This document shows positions 37,332-43,952 of a DNA stretch of 43,952 nucleotides, piece by piece. Source of the DNA: an uncultured Lactobacillus sp. (lineage in GTDB: Bacteria > Bacillota > Bacilli > Lactobacillales > Lactobacillaceae); assembly GCA_946482425.1 (NCBI GenBank), contig CAMLRO010000004.1:1-43952 (forward strand). The letters are read 5' to 3'. A model generated the notes under the pieces. That model did not search any database. It was given only the letters and a program-made list of their open reading frames with translations, and was not told the DNA's origin. The position numbers and the translations under genes were made by a program. Each line of letters begins with the position of its first letter. Position 1 is the stretch's first letter.

Positions 37332-38114
37332 CTAGTCATCACCCTCTCCTAGATATGCTTCAACAACTTTAGGATTGGCCTTAATTTCTTCAGGCGATCC
37401 GGTAGCCAATATCTCGCCTTGATCAAGTACATAGATTCTTTCAGCCAGGTTCATAACTAAAGACATGTCATGCTCAATTAACAAAACCGTGATCTGAAAT
37501 TCCTTCTGAATATATTTAATAAGATTAGTCAAATCCGCTGTTTCTTCTGGGTTCATACCAGCAGCAGGTTCATCCAGGAAAAGAATCTGCGGGTGAGTAG
37601 CCAAAGCACGTACTATTTCCAAGCGTCTTTGCGTTCCATAAGGCAAGTTCTTAGCCAAAGTTTGTTCATTATCCGTTAAATCAAAGATTGCTAATAACTT
37701 TTGCGCAGCTTCCTTCATTTCCTTTTCCGTTTTATAAAAACTGGGTAAACGAAAAACTGTTGTTAAAAAGTTTTCTTTGTATTCATTTGTCATTGCAGTT
37801 AGAACATTATCCATAACAGTTAAGTCTTTAAATAAGCGAATATTTTGAAATGTACGGGATAAACCTAAGTCTGCAATTTGCACAGCACTTTTATGCGTTA
37901 AATCATAATTTTGATCATCAACTTGCAAGTTGATCTTTCCACTAGTAACTTGCACCATTCCAGTTAGCAAGTTAAACAAAGTGGTTTTACCTGCACCATT
38001 AGGACCAATCAAGGCAACTAGTTCGTGCTTATCCAGATGAAGTGAGACATCATTAACTGCAGTTAACCCACCAAACTTGCGCACTACGTGGTCAACATCT
38101 AATAAGTGTGGCAT
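37332..38114 (-). CDS. livG: Branched-chain amino-acid ABC transporter ATPase
   Basis: 260 aa. Walker A GPNGAGKTTLFNLLTG, signature region LPYGTQRRLEIVRAL, Walker B ILFLDEPAAGMNPEE, ending VVEAYLGEGDD as in LivG. Starts 3 bp after livM. Confidence 0.93.
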   Translation of the reverse strand: MPHLLDVDHVVRKFGGLTAVNDVSLHLDKHELVALIGPNGAGKTTLFNLLTGMVQVTSGKINLQVDDQNYDLTHKSAVQIADLGLSRTFQNIRLFKDLTVMDNVLTAMTNEYKENFLTTVFRLPSFYKTEKEMKEAAQKLLAIFDLTDNEQTLAKNLPYGTQRRLEIVRALATHPQILFLDEPAAGMNPEETADLTNLIKYIQKEFQITVLLIEHDMSLVMNLAERIYVLDQGEILATGSPEEIKANPKVVEAYLGEGDD

Positions 38115-38117
38115 ATA

Positions 38118-39074
38118 CTAGCTCCTTTCCTTTTTGCCGAAATGGCGTGTCAAATTTTTAAGTGAGAATTCCCAGTTACCCAAAAGTCCTGATGGCTTGA
38201 AAATCATGATTAGTATCAAGACTATAGCATAGATCACCATTCTTAATGCACCGAAACTTTGTAAAACGGTATCTAAAACGCCTAAAACGATTGCTGCAAC
38301 AAACGTGCCAGTCATACTGCCAACACCACCCAAAACAACAATAACTAAGATAGAGATAGATTCCATGATACCAAAGTTTGAAGGAGATATTGTTTGCAAG
38401 AATGAAGCATGGAGACTGCCAGCTATTGCAGCAGTTGCGCCACCTAAAACGAAAGCAGCCAATTTCCATTTAGTAGTATTAATTCCCATTGCTTCAGCAG
38501 CAATTTCGTCTTCACGAACAGCTTTAATTGCCCGACCGTCTTTTGAGCGAATAAAGTTTGTCAAAATGATTGTGGTCACACAAACCAAGATATAAACAGT
38601 TGGCCATGAGCATAACTGAGGAATATTGTATAACCCTGCCGCTCCACCAGTAATTTTCAAATTATTAATGACATTGCGGATAATTTCAGCTGCTCCTAGA
38701 GTTGCGATTGCTAAATAGTCACCCTTTAAGCGAATGAAAGTTGCCGTACCAATAACCGCAGCAATTACAATGGCTATCAGCACACCTACGAGCATTGAGA
38801 TTAAAAAGCCAGCTTCACTACTTATACGTTGAGTAATAATTGCAGTAGCGTATGCTCCTATTGCCATAAAACCTGCATGACCAAGAGAAAATTGACCACT
38901 GAAGCCGATAATCAGGTTCAAGCCAGTTGCTAAGATAATATTTATTCCAATCGTGACCAGCATGTTTTCAATAAAATCATCTATGACGCCAACCATTATC
39001 AAAGCATTGATTAGGTAAAATCCGCCTACCATTAATAACAGCCACGACAAAATGTATTTCCAATTCGATTTCAT
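38118..39074 (-). CDS. livM: Branched-chain amino-acid ABC transporter permease
   Basis: 318 aa, about nine or ten membrane segments. Signature GFSGQFSLGHAGFMAIGAYA near 59-78 and the EAA-like AVREDEIAAEAMGIN. AGGTGG before the ATG. Pairs with LivH. Confidence 0.92.
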   Translation of the reverse strand: MKSNWKYILSWLLLMVGGFYLINALIMVGVIDDFIENMLVTIGINIILATGLNLIIGFSGQFSLGHAGFMAIGAYATAIITQRISSEAGFLISMLVGVLIAIVIAAVIGTATFIRLKGDYLAIATLGAAEIIRNVINNLKITGGAAGLYNIPQLCSWPTVYILVCVTTIILTNFIRSKDGRAIKAVREDEIAAEAMGINTTKWKLAAFVLGGATAAIAGSLHASFLQTISPSNFGIMESISILVIVVLGGVGSMTGTFVAAIVLGVLDTVLQSFGALRMVIYAIVLILIMIFKPSGLLGNWEFSLKNLTRHFGKKERS

Positions 39075-39082
39075 TTTGCCAC

Positions 39083-39961
39083 CTACACCTTCTCTTTAGC
39101 ATTTTTGCCAAAAATACCAGCAGGTAAGAAAAGCAAAATGACTATTAATACTAGATAAACAACTGAGTCTTTATATGCCGACAAACCGATAGACTGGAAA
39201 AATGTTTCCAAGATACCGATTAAGAAGCCACCAATAGAAGCCCCTGGCACTGAGCCGATTCCACCAAGTACGGCAGCAACAAAGGCTTTAATTCCTGGTG
39301 TCATCCCCATTAAAGGATCGATTTGGTTGTAATACATTCCAATTAAAATACCTGCAGCACCGGCTAAAGCCGAACCTAAAGCAAAGGTAAATGAAATCGT
39401 ATGATTAACATTAACACCAACTAATTCAGCGGCAGCAGGATCTACGGATACTGCACGCATTGCCCGACCCATTTTGGTCTTTTGAATAATGACCTGCAAG
39501 GAAACCATCAAGATTAAAGCAGTAGCCAAAATCAAAATCTGAACATTTGAAATTTGCACTCCACCGATATTGTAATTAACCTGTTCAATTACTTGGGGGA
39601 AACTGCGAGCATTTGATCCTACAAAATATGACATACCGTTTTCCAGTAAAAACGATACACCGATAGCCGTGATCAGTACAGCTATACGAGGTGACTTACG
39701 TAGTGGCCGGTATGCAAAATACTCAATCACCACGCCTGAGACTGCACCAATAATCATTGCAGAAAGCAGTGCTGTAATAAAGTTAAAATGCCAAGCATTA
39801 ATAACATAGTAGGCAAAGAATGCACCTAGCATATAAATATCGCCGTGGGCAAAGTTAATTAAATTAATAATGCCATAAACCATGCTGTAGCCTAAAGCCA
39901 GCAGGGCATAAATCGAGCCCAGCGACAAGGCGTTAATGATTTGCTGTAAAACTGTTTGCAA
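39083..39961 (-). CDS. livH: Branched-chain amino-acid ABC transporter permease
   Basis: 292 aa with a TTG start supported by AAAGGAG 8 nt upstream. Membrane permease with LGSIYALLALGYSMVYGIIN near 15-34 and the EAA-like MRAVSVDPAAAELVGVN. Separated from livJ copy 2 by 27 bp. Confidence 0.92.
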   Translation of the reverse strand: MQTVLQQIINALSLGSIYALLALGYSMVYGIINLINFAHGDIYMLGAFFAYYVINAWHFNFITALLSAMIIGAVSGVVIEYFAYRPLRKSPRIAVLITAIGVSFLLENGMSYFVGSNARSFPQVIEQVNYNIGGVQISNVQILILATALILMVSLQVIIQKTKMGRAMRAVSVDPAAAELVGVNVNHTISFTFALGSALAGAAGILIGMYYNQIDPLMGMTPGIKAFVAAVLGGIGSVPGASIGGFLIGILETFFQSIGLSAYKDSVVYLVLIVILLFLPAGIFGKNAKEKV

Positions 39962-39988
39962 ATTTAAGCACTCCTTTCATTTTCTTAT

Positions 39989-41191
39989 TTACTCAACACG
40001 GAATGAGTCGCTTACTTTACCGTTAGTCAATTTTTCAATAGCAATTGGCATTTCTGGATTGTGGAATTTGTCCATGGTAATTCTGCCAGTAACACCGTCA
40101 AAGTCTTTAATCTTAGCTAGACCTTCAGTAATTTTAACCGAATCATCTGATTTTTGTTCTTCAATAGCAGTTTTTACTAAGTAAACTGCATCATATGCTA
40201 AAGCTGAAAATGTAGGTGCATCTGCATGGTAACGAGCTTTATATGCTTTGATAAACTTAGCAGCTTTTGAATCTGGATTCTTGGCAGCTACATTAGTTGA
40301 AAATGGTGTAGTGTAGTAAATATCAGTTGCGTTTTTAGCACCTGATATTTGAACGAGTTTAGGATCACACATACCGTCACCACCAACGATTGGAGCTTTA
40401 ATACCCATTTGCCGTGCCTGTTTGATGATCAAACCTAACTCTGTGTAGTAACCCGGTACATAAATAGCATCGATTTTCTTAGATTTAAATGAAGTTAAAA
40501 CAGCATTGAAATCTTTATCACCTGCAGAATATGTTTGACTATCAACTATCTTGCCTTTATAAGTATCTTTGAAGGCCTTTGCTAAACCAGTACCATAATC
40601 ACTGGAGTTATCAGCATAAACTGCTACTCGTTTAGCTTTCAATTTATCGGTGACAAATTTAGCAGCGCTCTTTCCTTGGAAAGTATCTTGAAAGCAAGCT
40701 CTAAAGACATAAGGCTGAACCTTGCCATTTTTTTGTCTGGTATAGTTTGGATCCGTTGCAGATGGACTGATACCGGGAACAGAAGCCTTGGTAATATTAG
40801 GAATTTCAGCGGTACCACAATTAGTAGTAGCCGGCCCTATAACTGCTGCCACTTTATCTTTAGTTGCCAGTTGTGCAGCAACCGAAGCCGAAGTAGCTAT
40901 TGAGGATTTATTATCACGGATAAGCAATTTAAGCTTCTTTTTATGCCCGTTGACGTTAATTCCACCGGCTTTATTAATTTCAGAAGCTGCTAACACTATG
41001 CCTTGCTTTTCAGCACTACCATATCCAGCAGCAGTACCAGACAGCTCAATGTTAATACCAACCTTGACAACATCTTTATCTTGGTGTGTACCCTTACCGC
41101 CCCCGCTTTTTGCAACGGAACAACCAGCTAGTGCCAAGCCGGCCATTCCCACCGTTAAAACACGCAACAATCTTTTTGAAAATTTACTCAT
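39989..41191 (-). CDS. livJ: Branched-chain amino-acid ABC transporter, substrate-binding lipoprotein (copy 2)
   Basis: 400 aa from ATG 41191; AGGAG is 6 nt away, and the neighbouring ATG 41194 is only 3 nt away. Lipobox LAGC near residue 23. Strongly similar to copy 1 over the whole length, so a recent duplication or a pair kept for different affinities. First structural gene of livJHMGF. Downstream of the leader peptide and attenuator at 41223-41426. Confidence 0.93.
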   Translation of the reverse strand: MSKFSKRLLRVLTVGMAGLALAGCSVAKSGGGKGTHQDKDVVKVGINIELSGTAAGYGSAEKQGIVLAASEINKAGGINVNGHKKKLKLLIRDNKSSIATSASVAAQLATKDKVAAVIGPATTNCGTAEIPNITKASVPGISPSATDPNYTRQKNGKVQPYVFRACFQDTFQGKSAAKFVTDKLKAKRVAVYADNSSDYGTGLAKAFKDTYKGKIVDSQTYSAGDKDFNAVLTSFKSKKIDAIYVPGYYTELGLIIKQARQMGIKAPIVGGDGMCDPKLVQISGAKNATDIYYTTPFSTNVAAKNPDSKAAKFIKAYKARYHADAPTFSALAYDAVYLVKTAIEEQKSDDSVKITEGLAKIKDFDGVTGRITMDKFHNPEMPIAIEKLTNGKVSDSFRVE

Positions 41192-41222
41192 CATTTTCTC
41201 CTTTTCAAATAGCCTGGTAACT

Positions 41223-41345
41223 AAAAACCTCATTCATTTAATGAATGAGGCTTAGATCAGTTATTAGATAAGCCCCATTCATTAAGACGCAAACAAGGGC
41301 TTTTCATGTAAAATCACTAAAAGTAATTTAATCATGCTAAGTCCT
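41223..41345 (-). promoter_or_regulatory. Leucine-type attenuator of the livJHMGF operon
   Basis: Minus strand order: 0, AGGACTT just before the leader stop; 1, AAGCCCT (41296-41302); 2, TAATGAATGGGGCTTAT (41268-41284); 3, TAAGCCTCATTCATT; 4, AATGAATGAGG with five T (41223-41250). 0:1 (6 of 7), 1:2, 2:3 (16 nt with one G-U) and 3:4 (11 bp) compete pairwise, as in copy 1. Sits between the leader peptide and livJ. Confidence 0.78.
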
Positions 41346-41426
41346 AGACGACAACAACAAGGCAATTAAACTCTGGGCAATAATATTTTTAATGTTGGTT
41401 CGTTTATTTAAATATTTAGCTTTCAT
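41337..41426 (-). CDS. Leader peptide of livJHMGF (29 aa)
   Basis: ATG 41424-41426 with GGGAGG 8 nt upstream; stop TAG at 41337. 29 aa, starting MKAKYLNKRT and ending SLIALLLSSRT. Ile15-16, Leu20, Ile21 and Leu23-25 (TTG TTG TTG) make it a branched-chain amino-acid sensor. Same length as the other leader; shared positions include K4, Y5, L20, A22, L23-25, R28 and T29. Confidence 0.82.
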   Translation of the reverse strand: MKAKYLNKRTNIKNIIAQSLIALLLSSRT

Positions 41427-41462
41427 TAAAATCGCCTCCCAAAATTTAATTTAATACTTAGA

Positions 41463-41491
41463 ATTATAAAAAAAGAACATTAGCATGTCAA
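41463..41491 (-). promoter_or_regulatory. Consensus promoter of the liv leader
   Basis: TTGACA (41486-41491), exactly 17 nt, TATAAT (41463-41468) on the minus strand: a perfect sigma-A promoter. Constitutive strength upstream of an attenuator is the expected arrangement. Confidence 0.88.
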
Positions 41492-41553
41492 GAAAATTTT
41501 GCAATTTTTTTATCTAAGTTCTCAGTATTTTTTATTAATTTTGTTGCTTTGCC

Positions 41554-41589
41554 TGTGAAAACAAACGCACGCTGTTAAAGCGTGCGTTT
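41554..41589 (-). terminator. Intrinsic terminator of the FtsX-like gene
   Basis: AAACGCACGC and GCGTGCGTTT form a 10-bp GC-rich stem with a 7-nt loop, followed by TGTTTTC on the minus strand. Confidence 0.78.
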
Positions 41590-41592
41590 TAC

Positions 41593-43092
41593 TTACCAGA
41601 CTTTTTTAAAATACTGTTTTTTCCGCCAAAATGCAACCATGATGTATAAAACAAAATAATTTACAATCATGAGCACCATTGGCAGCCAAACTTCATAATA
41701 TGCTGTTGGCAAAACCTGATTAAAGATTTTTAGACCAAACAAAGCATCAAAGACACCAAATACCGCTGGAATTAAGAACAACAGTCCCGTTCCATAAGTG
41801 CTGCTTTCCTGCGATACTTTTTGAGTCTTTAATTTTTGATCAGCATCCCGGTTTTTCTTAGCAAATTTTATTACCTCTATTATCAAAATAGCAAACAGAG
41901 TTGCACCAAACACAAATGCCATTGAGAAGCCCAAAATCTTCATTTCTCTGGTCATCCCCAGTGCCAGCTGATAAAGAGCGGCTTTGGAACTGCTGTAGAG
42001 TCGACTATAGGTAAGACTACTTTGAGCCTGTTTATGTTCAATTTTTAGTAAAAACGGCCAATCTCTATCAAAACTGTTTAGCTGTACCAAAGTCAGATAT
42101 TTAGTATTGCCTTTAACCTTATTTAATTCTGCAGCTGAACAAAGTGCAATTGTTTTATCTTTTTGACTGCTATTAGGAACGAGTTCGCGAAAGCTGTTGC
42201 CTGCCAGAGAATTTTTATTCAATTGGTCTAACTTAATTAATTTGACTTGAAAATTGCGCTTGCCGGTGCTTTTGACGTACTTAACTGGATTATCTACCAA
42301 TTCATTACGAACAAAATAAAAGTGCCCTTTTGTATCTTTATAATGGTATGTTTGTTGCTTTTTAATTTTTAGTTGCGCCACATCGTTTTTAATATTGGCG
42401 GTATTGCTGACAATTACGCCATCATAATAAGTTCCCCTCTTAATATCTTGAGAAAAGGCATTAAAGTCATGACTTAAAGCCAGAGCGCCCATAGTCAAGG
42501 CAAAGAGTATGGAAATGATAGTAAAAACACTGGCATAATGATGAAGTCTCAGCTGCGTTTTTCCTTTAGCTAACTTAATTTTGCTAAACCAAGTTGTAGG
42601 TACCAAGCTTAATAACGAGTGGCAAAGTAAATAAGTACCTGACACAATTGTAACAAAGGCTGCCAATAAAGTATTAAACAGATTTTGACTAGGCAAATTT
42701 AGTATAAAATAGCCGGTTACTACTAGTACCAATCCTAAAACCATTTCAATTATTCTTAGTCCTGAATGTTTTTGAAAAATTGTAGATGCGTCTTCTTTTG
42801 CAGCTACACTTTTTAAAATTGTTCTGGTTAGGTTATAAGTTACTATTATACCGCCAATCATTATTACAGCGGTCAGCAGCATTATCGCTTGTACGCCCCA
42901 ACTTACCTGCAGAAAATCTTTTATGAAATTAAAATTTACCGCAGGTGGTTTTAGTAAGCCACTAAACAGCTTAATAATGAGGGAAGCAAGATTAAGACCC
43001 AAAATAATACCGGTTACTATCATCAAACCGCTAATAATGAGTGTCGCACAAAGTTCTATCAGTCCAACGCGCATATTTTTTAATTTTTGCAT
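41593..43092 (-). CDS. FtsX/BceB-like ABC permease without an ATPase partner
   Basis: 499 aa from ATG 43092, with GGTGA 5 nt upstream (in-frame TTG 43104 is possible). About eight membrane segments: pairs near the N-terminus (LIELCATLIISGLMIVTGI; AIMLLTAVIMIGGIIVTYN), two more before residue 170, one at about 200, a 150-residue hydrophilic domain, then three at the C-terminus. This layout fits the FtsX-like permeases of peptide-sensing or lipid-extruding ABC exporters, but it is shorter than BceB (about 640 aa) and has no adjacent ATPase gene. Function unclear. Possibly a relic. Confidence 0.6.
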   Translation of the reverse strand: MQKLKNMRVGLIELCATLIISGLMIVTGIILGLNLASLIIKLFSGLLKPPAVNFNFIKDFLQVSWGVQAIMLLTAVIMIGGIIVTYNLTRTILKSVAAKEDASTIFQKHSGLRIIEMVLGLVLVVTGYFILNLPSQNLFNTLLAAFVTIVSGTYLLCHSLLSLVPTTWFSKIKLAKGKTQLRLHHYASVFTIISILFALTMGALALSHDFNAFSQDIKRGTYYDGVIVSNTANIKNDVAQLKIKKQQTYHYKDTKGHFYFVRNELVDNPVKYVKSTGKRNFQVKLIKLDQLNKNSLAGNSFRELVPNSSQKDKTIALCSAAELNKVKGNTKYLTLVQLNSFDRDWPFLLKIEHKQAQSSLTYSRLYSSSKAALYQLALGMTREMKILGFSMAFVFGATLFAILIIEVIKFAKKNRDADQKLKTQKVSQESSTYGTGLLFLIPAVFGVFDALFGLKIFNQVLPTAYYEVWLPMVLMIVNYFVLYIMVAFWRKKQYFKKVW

Positions 43093-43146
43093 CAAGATCA
43101 CCAAACTTTCTGTTCAGCTCCTTCAAGCAGACCACCTTTTAACTTA

Positions 43147-43173
43147 ATTATAGTTAGCGCTGTCATTTTTCAA
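43147..43173 (-). promoter_or_regulatory. Weak promoter candidate for the FtsX-like gene
   Basis: TATAAT (43147-43152) with TTGAAA at 43168-43173; the spacer is only 15 nt. Confidence 0.3.
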
Positions 43174-43201
43174 ATGACCTGAACAGTTTCTTGAACATAT
43201 T

Positions 43202-43504
43202 TTAATATTTGCTTTTTAAGCCATTATTCTTTTTTAAATATTGTTTTTTGTTAGTGTCGATTCTCTCCAGCTTGATTGCCATTTTTAAAACATTTTTCCT
43301 ATCATCTTTCTTTATAATTTTTTCCTGGTCTAAACTTTATAAATAATCCATCTACAAATGCTTCATAAATATGATCATCTACTTTAGACCTAATTTTTAA
43401 ATCTTCGCTTAACTTATCAAACATCTTTTCTATGTTTCTTATTAATCTAATTTGATCCCAATTGGAATTAATTCACGTAATAATTTTGCTCCTTTTTCTT
43501 TACT
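43202..43504 (-). pseudogene. Decayed gene remnant in three frames
   Basis: Read on the minus strand, coding-like sequence jumps frame at least twice: SKEKGAKLLRELIPIGIKLD, then IEKMFDKLSEDLKIRSKVDD...EAFVDGLFIKFRPGKN, then RKNVLKMAIKLERIDTNKKQ up to a TAA at 43202. No single frame has a proper start with a Shine-Dalgarno. I do not recognise the family. Best explained as a degenerate accessory gene. Confidence 0.5.
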
Positions 43505-43550
43505 CCTTTCTAATTATTCTTTGCTTATTAAGATTTTATATAAGCATATA

Positions 43551-43594
43551 AAAAACGTCATATTTAACTCTTACTGGCTTAATATGACGTTTTT
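43551..43594. terminator. Bidirectional intrinsic terminator
   Basis: AAAAACGTCATATT and AATATGACGTTTTT, a 14-bp stem with a 16-nt loop, directly after the stop of the Rgg-like gene. Confidence 0.82.
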
Positions 43595-43599
43595 AAATT

Positions 43600-43952
43600 T
43601 TATTTATTAGTAATCATTAGTTCTTCAAGTTCTTTACCATAACTGGGCATACCAGCAATTTTCACACTTGCAGTTATTGTTTGTACTTTATCAAGACACT
43701 TGGGATCTTGGTCATAATGATATTTGATTATATTCTCATAAGCTGGAGCAATAGTCTTATAAAAAAATATATCTGGTTTTGTTTTGATTTGTTTTTCACT
43801 ACTAACATAAAATTCTGTTTCTTCAAATCTTTTGTTACGAATACACAAAATCATCATATTAATAATTATAGACAAAACTAACTTTTGAATATCAATGCTA
43901 CTTGAGCCAATAAACTGACGTATTACTCTTTTTGAAATCAATAAATTACTAT
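43600..43952 (-). CDS. C-terminal part of an Rgg/MutR-like regulator (partial)
   Basis: The frame is open to the window edge, so the 5' end is outside. About 117 residues visible, helical and TPR-like: DIQKLVLSIIINMMILCIRN, then FYKTIAPAYENIIKYHYDQD and a C-terminal VQTITASVKIAGMPSYGKEL. This fits the peptide-binding C-terminal half of Rgg/GadR/MutR regulators, whose N-terminal HTH would lie beyond the edge. Family assignment is moderate. Confidence 0.55.
   Translation of the reverse strand, partial: SNLLISKRVIRQFIGSSSIDIQKLVLSIIINMMILCIRNKRFEETEFYVSSEKQIKTKPDIFFYKTIAPAYENIIKYHYDQDPKCLDKVQTITASVKIAGMPSYGKELEELMITNK

Noticed and set aside
36447..41363. CAACAACAA motifs on the plus strand as short repeats
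   Set aside because: They are simply the complement of the three TTG codons in the two leader peptides.
36314..41426. T-box riboswitch in the liv leaders
   Set aside because: No T-box bulge sequence (TGGNACCGCG) or specifier arrangement; instead a translated leader ORF with Leu codons is seen.
43098..43166. 22-aa ORF ending in KGGLLEGAEQKVW upstream of the FtsX-like gene
   Set aside because: It contains the TATAAT of the candidate promoter and has no Shine-Dalgarno; it may be a remnant of an ABC ATPase end but is too short to support.

Overview
The window is a low-GC Gram-positive chromosome segment. Strong Shine-Dalgarno sites, TTG/GTG starts, PTS operons with PRD regulators, CcpA-type cre sites, a HelD homologue and the lack of respiratory-chain genes point to a Lactobacillus-like lactic acid bacterium. 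A gut or insect-gut species is my guess; I cannot name the species from sequence alone. No rRNA, tRNA, CRISPR array or insertion sequence was seen.

Layout. (1) 1-709: two small basic-protein genes, one secreted. (2) 1042-7322 (minus): a sugar-acid-like PTS operon. A PRD/EIIB/EIIA regulator is followed by separate EIIA, EIIB and UlaA-type EIIC, a KDPG-family aldolase, an arabinose-5-phosphate-isomerase-like SIS protein and a DHDPS/NAL-family lyase. (3) 7543-11831 (minus): a beta-glucoside operon (licT-type antiterminator, bglP, bglA) with a leader terminator. (4) 12063-27150: a large inositol-type region with iolG, iolH, iolE, two iolT-like transporters and three IolI-like TIM-barrel paralogues. 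It also has an ICL/PEP-mutase-family pair, an FMN/FAD fumarate-reductase-like enzyme, a second MFS carrier and a frameshifted AraC regulator. The usual iolB, iolC, iolD, iolJ and iolA are absent here, so the pathway after inosose dehydratase must be encoded elsewhere or be different. Three cre sites and an 18-bp perfect palindrome suggest carbon-catabolite control. (5) 27241-34965: housekeeping and miscellaneous genes (efp, an ornithine-cyclodeaminase-family gene, coaA, an SGNH hydrolase, a GNAT gene, helD, a secreted matrixin-like protease, a histidine phosphatase). (6) 35060-41491 (minus): a branched-chain amino-acid ABC transporter, livJ-livH-livM-livG-livF plus a second livJ. (7) 41593-43952: a lone FtsX-like permease, a decayed gene and the C-terminal part of an Rgg-like regulator running off the window.

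The most striking feature is outside the usual gene list. Each livJ is preceded by a 29-codon leader peptide, too short for normal gene calling, with a good Shine-Dalgarno site and a run of three UUG leucine codons at codons 23-25. Both leaders are followed by mutually exclusive hairpins and an intrinsic terminator. The pairing scheme has five segments, and the segment containing the leader stop codon is itself one of the pairing arms. I infer a leucine-sensing, ribosome-mediated attenuator that was duplicated along with livJ.
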